A stretch of 10,734 nt of DNA from Pseudomonadota bacterium (GTDB taxonomy: Bacteria; Myxococcota; UBA9042; PHBI01), in contig SYAK01000310.1 of the NCBI GenBank assembly GCA_005788935.1, forward strand, positions 1 through 10,734, given 5' to 3'. The position numbers and the translations under genes were made by a program. The notes under the pieces were generated by a model. The model saw nothing but the letters and a program-made list of their open reading frames with translations, had not been told where the DNA came from and made no database searches. Below, one piece after another: positions 1 to 5,282 of this stretch (positions within the stretch are counted from its first letter, which is position 1; the number at the start of each line of letters is the position of its first letter).

Positions 1-99
1 CGGGGCCTCGAGGTGGCGCTCGTCTGCGTTGCGATCGGCGTCGGAGCCCGGGTCGGCTCGGACCACGACCGCCGAGGGGGTGGGCGATGGAACTCCTGA
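1..99 (+). CDS. 3' end of an upstream membrane protein gene, probably MrpB-like
   Basis: Only the last 32 codons are in the window, ending at TGA 97-99. The frame reads RGLEVALVCVAIGVGARVG followed by a short polar, Arg-rich tail, so it looks like a final transmembrane helix and a cytoplasmic end. The stop lies 13 bases inside the next gene, which resembles mrpC, and the order B-C-D is standard in Mrp operons. MrpB is therefore the likely identity, but this is inference from position and a single helix. The C-terminal part of an MrpA-B fusion would look the same. The other two frames here give Arg/Pro-rich translations without a helix. Confidence 0.45.
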   Translation, partial: RGLEVALVCVAIGVGARVGSDHDRRGGGRWNS

Positions 100-503
100 T
101 GGCCCTCGTGTGCGGCGCCCTCGTCGCGAGCGGCGTGTGGTCGATGCTCGGTCGCGACCGCGGCACGACCGTCGCAGGCGGGCTGCTGCTCGCGGCCGCG
201 GTGTCGCTCGCCCTCGCCTCCGTCGGCGGGATGCGCGCGAAGACCCCGCCCGAGATCGCGCCCGTGTCGCCTGCGCTCTCGACGCCGAGCGACATGGCGG
301 ATCCGACGCCGCACGCGCTCGCCCTCGTCCTCCTCCTGCCGGCCGTCGCTGGGCTGTGCGTCTTCGCCGCGACCCGCCGCCGCGGGCCAGGAGCGCAACC
401 CGAGCCCCCGCGCACCACCCGCCCGCCGACCCCGCCGGGACCATCGGCCCTGACGCCAGCTCCGCGTGCTGCTCGGCCAGCCTCAGACGGAGTCCTCCGA
501 TGA
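87..503 (+). CDS. mrpC: MrpC-like (NuoK-type) subunit of a multisubunit cation/proton antiporter
   Basis: MrpC is a small NuoK-type inner-membrane subunit of the Mrp (Mnh) Na+/H+ antiporter, which exchanges cytoplasmic sodium for protons. The 138-residue product has three hydrophobic segments at about 1-20, 26-48 and 76-95. The start MELLMALVCGALVASGVW matches the usual MrpC N-terminus, and MADPTPHALAL (residues 70-80) matches the family signature, which I recall as ADPLPQALVLTA. The Pro/Arg-rich tail (about residues 97-138) is longer than I expect for MrpC. ATG 87 follows GAGGGGG at a normal distance. The gene overlaps the preceding ORF by 13 bases and mrpD by ATGA (500-503), which indicates translational coupling in one operon. 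Confidence 0.75.
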   Translation: MELLMALVCGALVASGVWSMLGRDRGTTVAGGLLLAAAVSLALASVGGMRAKTPPEIAPVSPALSTPSDMADPTPHALALVLLLPAVAGLCVFAATRRRGPGAQPEPPRTTRPPTPPGPSALTPAPRAARPASDGVLR

Positions 504-2005
504 CCCGCGCACACGAGGACCTGCTGGTCGCCGCCCCCGTGCTCGCACCGCTGCTCGCCGTCTGCGTGGCGGCACTCGGCACCTCGCGACCCGCGACGGC
601 CCGCCTCGTGGCCCTTGGCGTGAGCGCCCTGAACCTTGCCGGAGCGCTCGCGCTGCTTGCGCGGGTCGCTGACGCTGGGTCCCTGTCCCTGGGGTTCGGC
701 GGATGGCTCGCGTCTGTCCGAGCCGACGGCCCGGCGCTCGGCGACCTCGCCCCGTCCCTCCTCGCCGACCCGGCCTCCGCCACCCTCGTGGCGACCTTCG
801 CGCTCGCCGTCGCCGCGCTGACCCTGCACAGCCACGCTCGCCCCGAAACTCCGGACGAGCAGGCCCGGACCGCCCTCGCCCTGCCGCTCGTCGCGCTTGG
901 CGGGCAGACCGCCTGCCTCGCCGCAGACCTCGCGACGCAGGTGTTCTCCCTCGAGCTGATGACCCTCGGCGCCGCCCTCACGGCCCGCCCCGATGCCCGG
1001 GAGGCCTCCGGTGGTCTCCTCCGGACGTCCCTTGTCGCCACGACCATCGCCCTGCTCGGGCTGACGGCGCTCGTCGCCTTCACGGGCACGACCCGCCTCG
1101 CAGCGCTCCCGGAGGCGCTCGGCCGCCTGCCGCCCCAGACGCGCGACGTGGCACAGGCGGCCCTCCTGGCGGTGGTTGCGTCCCTGCTCCATCGCGCCGC
1201 CGTCACCCCGCTCGGGGGCTGGCTCCTCGCGCTGACCCGCGACTCGGCCTCACGAGCGGCCAGCCTCGCTCCGCTGCTCGCCGTGGCCGGGTTCGCCGCA
1301 CTCTCCCGTCTTCACCACCCGCTGACAGCCGGGCTCGAGGCGGCCGTCGCAGCCGGGTGCGGACCCTGCCGGGACTTGCGGCTCGAGCACCTCGACGCGC
1401 TGCTGCTGCCACTCGGCGTCGCAGGCGCGGTCCTCACCTCGCTTGGTGCCCTCCGGAGCGACAGTCTGGCGCGCCTCGGAGGCTGGCTCATCGCGGGAGG
1501 CCTCGCGACCGCACTGGTGGCGCTGACGTTGCCGGGCGGCCCGCGCCCCGGACCGGCCCCGACCGCCATGGTGCAGCTCGCTCAGGTGGCGCTCGCCGGG
1601 GTCGTTCTGATGCTCATCGTCGAGTTCCGGGCGCCCGCGTCAGGCCCGAGCCCCTCCCAGCCCGCTGTGATGGCCCCGTTCGCCGTCGCGACCGCGGCGC
1701 TTGTCGGGCTGCCCCCGCTCGCGGGCTTCACGGTCCAGCTCGTCGCCTGGCGCGCCCTGCGCGAGTCCGACGCAGGCCTCGTCGCGATCGGCGCGCTCGC
1801 GCTCGCGATGGGACTCGCGACCCTCGCGGTCGCCCGCGCGGCGAGCCGACACCTCTGGCGCGCACCCGCCCCGGAAGCATCGACGTCGCAACCCGCACCC
1901 TGGCCATCGCGCCTCGCGGTCGCGACCCTGACGCTCGCGATCCTTGCGCTCACGGTGGGCGCGAGCCCGCTCCTCGCACACCTCGCCAGCGGAGGTCGCC
2001 CATGA
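500..2005 (+). CDS. mrpD: MrpD-like (NuoN/proton_antipo_M) antiporter subunit with altered channel residues
   Basis: This 501-residue polytopic membrane protein has a length and order of motifs that match MrpD, the NuoN/M/L-related proton-channel subunit. Recognisable blocks are LGFGGW near residue 64, LLADPASATLV near 87, VFSLELMTLG (148-157), RAAVTPLGGWL (232-242) and VGLPPLAGF (402-410). The functional Glu of the VFxxxELM block is present as E152. The family's buried lysines are not: the KAAVFPLHGWL-type motif has R232 for Lys, the following LLxKVGxYxLxR block has V262, and the GFxxK position after LPPLAGF is Q413. The loop His of PLHAW is Gly. Start ATG 500 has GGAG at 489-492 and overlaps the mrpC stop. 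The same frame is open upstream to 29, but that stretch is antisense-like Arg/Pro sequence shadowing mrpC, so I exclude it. The identity is fairly sure, but full antiport activity is doubtful. Confidence 0.8.
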   Translation: MTRAHEDLLVAAPVLAPLLAVCVAALGTSRPATARLVALGVSALNLAGALALLARVADAGSLSLGFGGWLASVRADGPALGDLAPSLLADPASATLVATFALAVAALTLHSHARPETPDEQARTALALPLVALGGQTACLAADLATQVFSLELMTLGAALTARPDAREASGGLLRTSLVATTIALLGLTALVAFTGTTRLAALPEALGRLPPQTRDVAQAALLAVVASLLHRAAVTPLGGWLLALTRDSASRAASLAPLLAVAGFAALSRLHHPLTAGLEAAVAAGCGPCRDLRLEHLDALLLPLGVAGAVLTSLGALRSDSLARLGGWLIAGGLATALVALTLPGGPRPGPAPTAMVQLAQVALAGVVLMLIVEFRAPASGPSPSQPAVMAPFAVATAALVGLPPLAGFTVQLVAWRALRESDAGLVAIGALALAMGLATLAVARAASRHLWRAPAPEASTSQPAPWPSRLAVATLTLAILALTVGASPLLAHLASGGRP

Positions 2006-2271
2006 CCGACACGCTGCTCGTCCTGGCCCTCGTCCTGGTCGCCGCCGCCACCGTCGCCGCGGCCGTCGTCGCGTTGACCGCCCCGGAGGCCGCCCGGCGC
2101 CAGCATGCGCGCGACGCCCTCCTCGTCGCGACCGCCGCGATGGTCCTCGTGATCGGCCAGCGTGCGTCCCACGACCACGCGGCCCCGGTCGCACTCGCGC
2201 TGCTCGCCGTTGCGTTGCTCCGTCCCAGGCCGCCCGCCGAGCCTCCGCAAGCCCCGGACCCCGGACCATGA
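2002..2271 (+). CDS. mrpF: MrpF-like small membrane subunit of the antiporter
   Basis: The product has 89 residues with three hydrophobic helices, at about 4-26, 39-52 and 61-73, the size and topology of MrpF. The segment APEAARRQHARDALLVA (27-43) aligns without gaps to the MrpF pattern I recall as GPtxxDRvvALDLL. The Arg (R33) and the later Asp (D38) are kept, while the Asp of the DR pair is Arg (R32). A Pro-rich tail follows. A strong GGAGG (1991-1995) precedes ATG 2002, which overlaps the mrpD stop by ATGA; the gene overlaps the next gene in the same way. mrpE, usually between D and F, is absent. Assignment rests on position, size and this one motif, because such small subunits diverge quickly. 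Confidence 0.62.
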   Translation: MTDTLLVLALVLVAAATVAAAVVALTAPEAARRQHARDALLVATAAMVLVIGQRASHDHAAPVALALLAVALLRPRPPAEPPQAPDPGP

Positions 2272-2582
2272 TGGCCGCCGTCCTCGCCCTGACCGGGGCC
2301 GTACTGCTCGCCTTGGCCATCGCCCCGTTGCTGCGCACACACCCACCGCTGCTGTCCCCGCGCGCCGCAGCCAGCGCCCGATTCGCGGGCCTCGGCCTCA
2401 TCGCGACCGCCGCCTCGCTCGAAGGGGCCCTTGGCCGTGAGGTCTTCGCGCCCTGGCCCGTCGCGATCGCGCTGCTCGCGTTCTTGCGCCTCGCTCCACC
2501 TCGCCGTCCGCCGCCCGATTCGAAGCCCGGACCCGCAGCAGCAGCGGATCCCGGGCCTCCTGAGGGACCGGCCACGCACTGA
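2268..2582 (+). CDS. mrpG: MrpG-like small membrane subunit, last gene of the antiporter operon
   Basis: This 104-residue protein has three hydrophobic stretches, at about 3-22, 39-52 and 61-75, followed by a Pro/Ala-rich tail. LLRTHPPLLSPRAAASARFA (21-40) and the following GLGLI align without gaps to the MrpG signature recalled as LRFPDVYTRLHAATKASTLG: the Leu-Arg, Ala-Ala and Gly positions match, but the signature Arg and His do not. It begins at ATG 2268, overlapping the mrpF stop, with no visible Shine-Dalgarno, so it probably depends on coupling. Its last 185 bases overlap the convergent nuclease gene. In that tail third-position GC drops to roughly 60% on this strand, so the last 30 or so residues may be a by-product of overlap rather than selected protein. 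The call is moderately sure. Confidence 0.58.
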   Translation: MMAAVLALTGAVLLALAIAPLLRTHPPLLSPRAAASARFAGLGLIATAASLEGALGREVFAPWPVAIALLAFLRLAPPRRPPPDSKPGPAAAADPGPPEGPATH

Positions 2583-3474
2583 AGCCCGTCGCCTCGCAGG
2601 CTTGCCGGAGCACGGCCACCTCGTCGCGCCAGAATCGCCTGAGCAACGCAAGATCCGCCTGCACCTCCTCAGGACGCCGCCGCGCCGAGGCCCGCTCGAG
2701 CAGCGCGAGACACAGGTCGCCAAGCCACGCGTCCCCGTCCCCGCGCAGAAACGCGCCCGCGCCCGCGGCGAGGGCGACCGACAGCTGCCGAAAGGCCACA
2801 ATCCGCCCCCGCAGCTCCGGCGCAGATGCGCGCGCCCGACGCGCCGGCTCCGGGTGACCGAGCAGCGCCAGCAGCCGCATCAGCGCCGAGAAGGCCGCGA
2901 GCGACCGTCCCCGCGAGCGCCACGCCCCATGCAGCGCGAAGCCCTTGGCGGTCTCGGCCGCCGCGACGTGGCAGAACGCGACGACGCCGTCGGCCCCTAT
3001 CCGGACACCCCAGAACGGGTAGCCCGCCGCGTGCGCGCCCACGATGTTGAGCGGTGGCCGCAGCTGCTGGATGAGCGCCAACTCGCGCAGCTCGGCCGCC
3101 AGCTCCGTCTCGGCGACCTCCCACGCGAGGCCCGCCGCCTCGGCGACGATCCCGCGCATCCGCAGCCCCCGCCGCCCACCCGAGGCCTGCCGATACTGCC
3201 GTAGCCGCGCCCGCAGGTTGCGCGCCTTGCCGACGTAGAGGGCCTCGCCCTCCGCGTTCCGGAAGATGTACGTACCGGGCGCTGTCGGCACCGTCGCCAG
3301 CAGCCCGGCCCCGAAACGGGCGTCGAACCGCACGACCGCCGCCGCACCGCCACGGACCCGCAGGACCTCGCCCTGACGCCGCCCGGTGCGCGGAGAGGCA
3401 GGCGCGTCCGAAGCCCGCCGCACATGCTCGTTCCGGAACAGGAAGCGTCGCGCCATCGCCCGCGAGTCGAACAT
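2398..3474 (-). CDS. GIY-YIG endonuclease, UvrC N-terminal/Cho-like
   Basis: This 358-residue protein carries a GIY-YIG nuclease domain at about residues 57-146. The visible catalytic set matches what is known for UvrC: the GTY tyrosine Y69, Y80 and K83 in LYVGKARNLRARLRQY, R90, Y94, then E131 and N143 in RELALIQQLRPPLN. The spacings (K to R of 7, R to Y of 4, E to N of 12) equal those I recall for Thermotoga UvrC. It lacks the UvrBC-interaction, RNase H-like and HhH regions of full UvrC, so it resembles a stand-alone 3' incision enzyme such as Cho. A role in nucleotide excision repair is inference. The C-terminal ~210 residues are Arg/Ala-rich and helical-looking with no domain I recognise. 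I chose ATG 3474 (MFDSRAMARRF); ATG 3456 and ATG 3516 are alternatives, none with a clear Shine-Dalgarno. The 3' end overlaps mrpG. Confidence 0.82.
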   Translation of the reverse strand: MFDSRAMARRFLFRNEHVRRASDAPASPRTGRRQGEVLRVRGGAAAVVRFDARFGAGLLATVPTAPGTYIFRNAEGEALYVGKARNLRARLRQYRQASGGRRGLRMRGIVAEAAGLAWEVAETELAAELRELALIQQLRPPLNIVGAHAAGYPFWGVRIGADGVVAFCHVAAAETAKGFALHGAWRSRGRSLAAFSALMRLLALLGHPEPARRARASAPELRGRIVAFRQLSVALAAGAGAFLRGDGDAWLGDLCLALLERASARRRPEEVQADLALLRRFWRDEVAVLRQACEATGFSAWPVPQEARDPLLLRVRASNRAADGEVERGARTRAARSRRARARRPHGQGPLRARRRSR

Positions 3475-3535
3475 CCCGACCCGGCAGCGGTCAAGGCCCC
3501 ACGCGGCGCCCGACATGCACGGCGACGCATCATCC

Positions 3536-3584
3536 TGTTTCACGCATGAACCATTTTGTTTCAATGTTGAAACACCCTGTTGCA
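3536..3584. promoter_or_regulatory. Tandem operator: two palindromes and a half-site with 21-bp periodicity
   Basis: In the divergent intergenic region, TGTTTCA occurs at 3536-3542 and 3557-3563 and TGTTGCA at 3578-3584, each starting exactly 21 bp after the last. The first is followed after four bases by TGAACCA (3547-3553; one mismatch to a perfect inverted arm). The second is followed by TGAAACA (3568-3574), giving a perfect 18-bp palindrome, TGTTTCAATGTTGAAACA. The third has no matching arm. A 21-bp period is two helical turns, so bound dimers would lie on one face. The island is AT-rich against the very GC-rich surroundings. A TetR-type or similar dimeric repressor is the natural reading, but no regulator gene is in the window. 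It lies 62 bp from the nuclease start and about 100-140 bp from the plus-strand gene. Confidence 0.6.
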
Positions 3585-3618
3585 CATCGCGGGTGTAGGG
3601 CCGTCGTCGACACGGCGC

Positions 3619-3646
3619 TTGCAACCTGCGCTGCGCGGACTAGGGT
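3619..3646 (+). promoter_or_regulatory. Candidate sigma-70-type promoter for the leader ORF and PQ-loop gene
   Basis: TTGCAA (3619-3624) and TAGGGT (3641-3646) are separated by 16 bp, upstream of the plus-strand leader ORF (3681) and the PQ-loop gene (3722). The match to the -35/-10 consensus is partial. The position just downstream of the tandem operator would allow repression or activation from there. This is a weak prediction. Confidence 0.22.
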
Positions 3647-3680
3647 GCGCGCCGCCCGCCCCGTCGCACCGCAGGACCTC

Positions 3681-3725
3681 ATGACCGCCACGTCCAGCCA
3701 CCTCGCACCAGACCTCGCCCGATGA
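3681..3725 (+). CDS. Possible 14-codon leader peptide coupled to the PQ-loop gene
   Basis: ATG 3681 is preceded by GCAGGA (AGGA at 3673-3676, four bases before ATG) and reads MTATSSHLAPDLAR to TGA 3723-3725. The stop overlaps the ATG at 3722 of the PQ-loop gene as ATGA, while that ATG has no Shine-Dalgarno of its own. Translation of the leader could therefore deliver ribosomes to the membrane-protein start. The peptide has no run of a single amino acid, so classical attenuation is not suggested. Chance cannot be excluded for so short an ORF. Confidence 0.3.
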   Translation: MTATSSHLAPDLAR

Positions 3726-4297
3726 TCGCAGAGCTCTCGGGCTGGGCCGCCTCGGGCCTCTCCGCGGTCTTCGCGTGGCCGCAGGCGATGCGTGCGCTGC
3801 GTTCAAGCGACACGTCGGGCGTCTCGCTCGCCACGACCGCCCTGACCTGGCAGAGCGGGCTCACCTGGACAGGTTACGGGCTGCTCGTCGCGAGCCCCTA
3901 CATCGTCGCCGCCAACGTCTCGGTCTGCCTCGCCGCGATGCTGACCGTCTTCGCCTGCCGCGGCCGCCTGTCTCCCGTCCTCGCTGCGCTGCTGCTCGTC
4001 GGCCCCGTCGCCGTCGTGGGCCTCGTGACGTGGCTCGGGGCGGGTCCAACCGGCATCCTCGGCGTCCTGGTCGGCGGCGGCATGACGCTGCCGCAGGCCT
4101 GGACCACCTTGCGCAGTGGCGCCTCGCTCGCGGCCGTGAGCCCCGCCACCTACGCGCTCCTCGCGCTCAACGCCGCCTGCTGGATGGTGCACGGCGTGGC
4201 GGTTGACGACCCGCTCGTCATCGCGCCGAATTGCGTGTCGTTGCCGGCCTCGCTGCTCATCCTGTGGCGCCGCGTCCGGCCCGTGACCACAGAATGA
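3722..4297 (+). CDS. PQ-loop / SWEET-like membrane protein with two repeats
   Basis: This 191-residue integral membrane protein is made of two PQ-loop (SemiSWEET-type) triple-helix repeats joined by an extra hydrophobic helix at about residues 84-106. Repeat 1 has FAWPQAMRALRSSDTSGVS (17-35) and repeat 2 has TLPQAWTTLRSGASLAAVS (122-140), with the PQ pairs at 20-21 and 124-125. Both repeats keep a Trp in the second helix (W49, W154) and an Asn in the third (N65, N170), residues tied to substrate binding in SemiSWEETs. A 3+1+3 layout is that of eukaryotic SWEETs; most bacterial SemiSWEETs have one repeat and dimerise. A sugar is the usual substrate, but PQ-loop proteins also move amino acids and other solutes, so the substrate here is unknown. 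The start overlaps the stop of a small leader ORF, and the region upstream carries an operator-like array. Confidence 0.8.
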   Translation: MIAELSGWAASGLSAVFAWPQAMRALRSSDTSGVSLATTALTWQSGLTWTGYGLLVASPYIVAANVSVCLAAMLTVFACRGRLSPVLAALLLVGPVAVVGLVTWLGAGPTGILGVLVGGGMTLPQAWTTLRSGASLAAVSPATYALLALNAACWMVHGVAVDDPLVIAPNCVSLPASLLILWRRVRPVTTE

Positions 4298-4346
4298 GCA
4301 GCTTGTACGCCACAAGGATCGCGCGCGACAGCGACAGCGCACTCCG

Positions 4347-4376
4347 TTGAAACCGGCGACCGCCTCCCGGCATACC
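4347..4376 (+). promoter_or_regulatory. Candidate promoter giving a leaderless transcript
   Basis: TTGAAA (4347-4352) and CATACC (4371-4376) are 18 bp apart. Transcription starting about seven bases after the -10 would begin at or next to ATG 4383, which has no Shine-Dalgarno. This would explain initiation of the signal-peptide ORF as a leaderless message. The -35 is good and the -10 poor, so the prediction is tentative. Confidence 0.25.
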
Positions 4377-4382
4377 CGTCCC

Positions 4383-4469
4383 ATGCGCCCACGCCATCGC
4401 CTGCTCGCCGCCACCCTGACCGTCCTGACCCTCTGCGGGCCGATTTGGCTGCGTGAGGCCTTTGCCTGA
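4383..4469 (+). CDS. Signal-peptide ORF ending in TGA, in frame with the downstream barrel gene
   Basis: This 28-codon ORF encodes an almost ideal Sec signal peptide. It has a basic start (MRPRHR), a hydrophobic core (LLAATLTVLTLCG) and an end LREAFA with an AxA-type cleavage site, immediately followed by TGA 4467-4469. The reading frame is the same as that of the beta-barrel-like protein that follows, and third-position GC stays high (roughly 80%) up to the stop. The simplest reading is that this is the 5' end of the barrel gene, cut by a nonsense codon; separate translation or readthrough are alternatives. After the stop the frame continues GCGAPAGPV. A TGA to TGG, CGA or GGA difference would restore one ORF of 250 residues. 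Confidence 0.5.
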   Translation: MRPRHRLLAATLTVLTLCGPIWLREAFA

Positions 4470-4493
4470 GGGTGCGGAGCGCCCGCGGGTCCC

Positions 4494-5135
4494 GTGGGAA
4501 CGCAGTCAGGGGCTGGTGCGCTCTCGGTCGCGTGGACTGACCTCGCGACGCGCCTCGGCTCACCTGGAGAGGACGCGATTCGGCTGCACCTCCGGCAGCT
4601 TGCACTCACCGGCGCGCACCCTGTCGGCCGCCTGACGCTCGGCTGGTTCGTTGGCGCGCCGATGGGTGGCCAGCTCGCGTTCGAGGATGGGCCGGCCCCA
4701 TGGCGACTTCGCTCAGGCCTCGCTGGCGGCGTCGGGCTGACGTGGCCCGTCTGGACGACCTACGACCGGCCGTTCGCCCTCGACCTCTCGGCCCAGCTGG
4801 CGGCCTCGCACACGACGCTCGCGCCGGCCGGGGGCGGGCGCGACGGCACCGCGACGGCCCTCGACGTCCGCCTCTCCGCGACCGCGAGCCGGACCTTCGC
4901 ACGCAACCTCGCGGTCTGGAGCGCGATCCGCGTCTTCGGCGGGCCGCTCTTCGTGACCCGCGGCGAAGGCGCCACCCGCGAGACGATCATCGCCTCCGAC
5001 ACCCGCCACGTCCAGCTCGCAGCCGGCCTGGCTTTCGCACCCCTCGGCCGGCTGTGGCCCGGGCTGCGGCTTGGGGTCGAGGGGCGCGCCATCTCGGAGT
5101 GGGGGTTCGGCGCCACCCTCGGCGTCGGCCTCTGA
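4494..5135 (+). CDS. Predicted outer-membrane beta-barrel-like protein, separated from its signal peptide by TGA
   Basis: The product has 213 residues counted from GTG 4494, the first acceptable start after the in-frame TGA at 4467-4469. It is rich in alternating polar/hydrophobic stretches ending in aromatic or Gly residues: AIRLHLRQLAL (28-38), VGRLTLGWFVGAP (44-56), SGLAGGVGLTW (74-84), FALDLSAQLA (94-103), LDVRLSATASRTF (123-135), AVWSAIRVFGGPLFV (140-154), VQLAAGLAFAP (173-183) and FGATLGVGL at the end. This suggests a small barrel of about eight or more strands. No specific family is recognised. GTG 4494 has no Shine-Dalgarno, and without the upstream signal peptide the protein could not be exported, so the true gene probably begins at 4383. 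It may therefore be a recent pseudogene. It lies alone between the PQ-loop gene and the DUF2330 gene. Confidence 0.6.
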   Translation: MGTQSGAGALSVAWTDLATRLGSPGEDAIRLHLRQLALTGAHPVGRLTLGWFVGAPMGGQLAFEDGPAPWRLRSGLAGGVGLTWPVWTTYDRPFALDLSAQLAASHTTLAPAGGGRDGTATALDVRLSATASRTFARNLAVWSAIRVFGGPLFVTRGEGATRETIIASDTRHVQLAAGLAFAPLGRLWPGLRLGVEGRAISEWGFGATLGVGL

Positions 5136-5244
5136 CCTCGGTCTGGCGAAAAGATTTGCGCTGGACTGGGCGAGTCGGGTCTCCTGCGAAGAATGCGCGG
5201 CGCGGGCACGCCTTGACTGGTGAACCCGCGCGCGAACCCACGCA

Positions 5245-5272
5245 GGCCCTGCGGACGACAGGGCCCAAGGAG
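5245..5272 (+). promoter_or_regulatory. Hairpin abutting a strong Shine-Dalgarno ahead of the DUF2330 gene
   Basis: GGCCCTG (5245-5251) and CAGGGCC (5259-5265) form a perfect 7-bp stem with a 7-base loop (CGGACGA). One base later comes AAGGAG (5267-5272), ten bases before ATG 5283. The stem leaves the ribosome-binding site just exposed, so it could stabilise the 5' end of the mRNA or gate translation if the stem extends. A terminator for the upstream gene is less likely because there is no T-run. A TTGACT at 5213-5218 could be a -35, but I see no convincing -10. Confidence 0.4.
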
Positions 5273-5282
5273 CCGGTGACCC

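Noticed and set aside
29..499. Upstream extension of the mrpD frame by 157 codons from TTG 29
   Set aside because: The translation is Arg/Pro-rich and lies over mrpC in another frame; ATG 500 has a good GGAG and the ATGA overlap.
3536..3595. The 21-bp repeats as a CRISPR fragment or plasmid iterons
   Set aside because: Units are imperfect, contiguous, palindromic and only two and a half in number, with no cas, rep or spacer-like structure nearby.
3475..3624. Extending the GIY-YIG gene to ATG 3624
   Set aside because: This would place the AT-rich operator array inside the coding region and adds 50 residues with no family resemblance.
4467..4469. TGA as a selenocysteine codon
   Set aside because: It lies at a signal-peptide junction where a Sec residue has no obvious role, and I see no clear SECIS-like stem-loop directly after it; kept only as a remote option under the readthrough finding.
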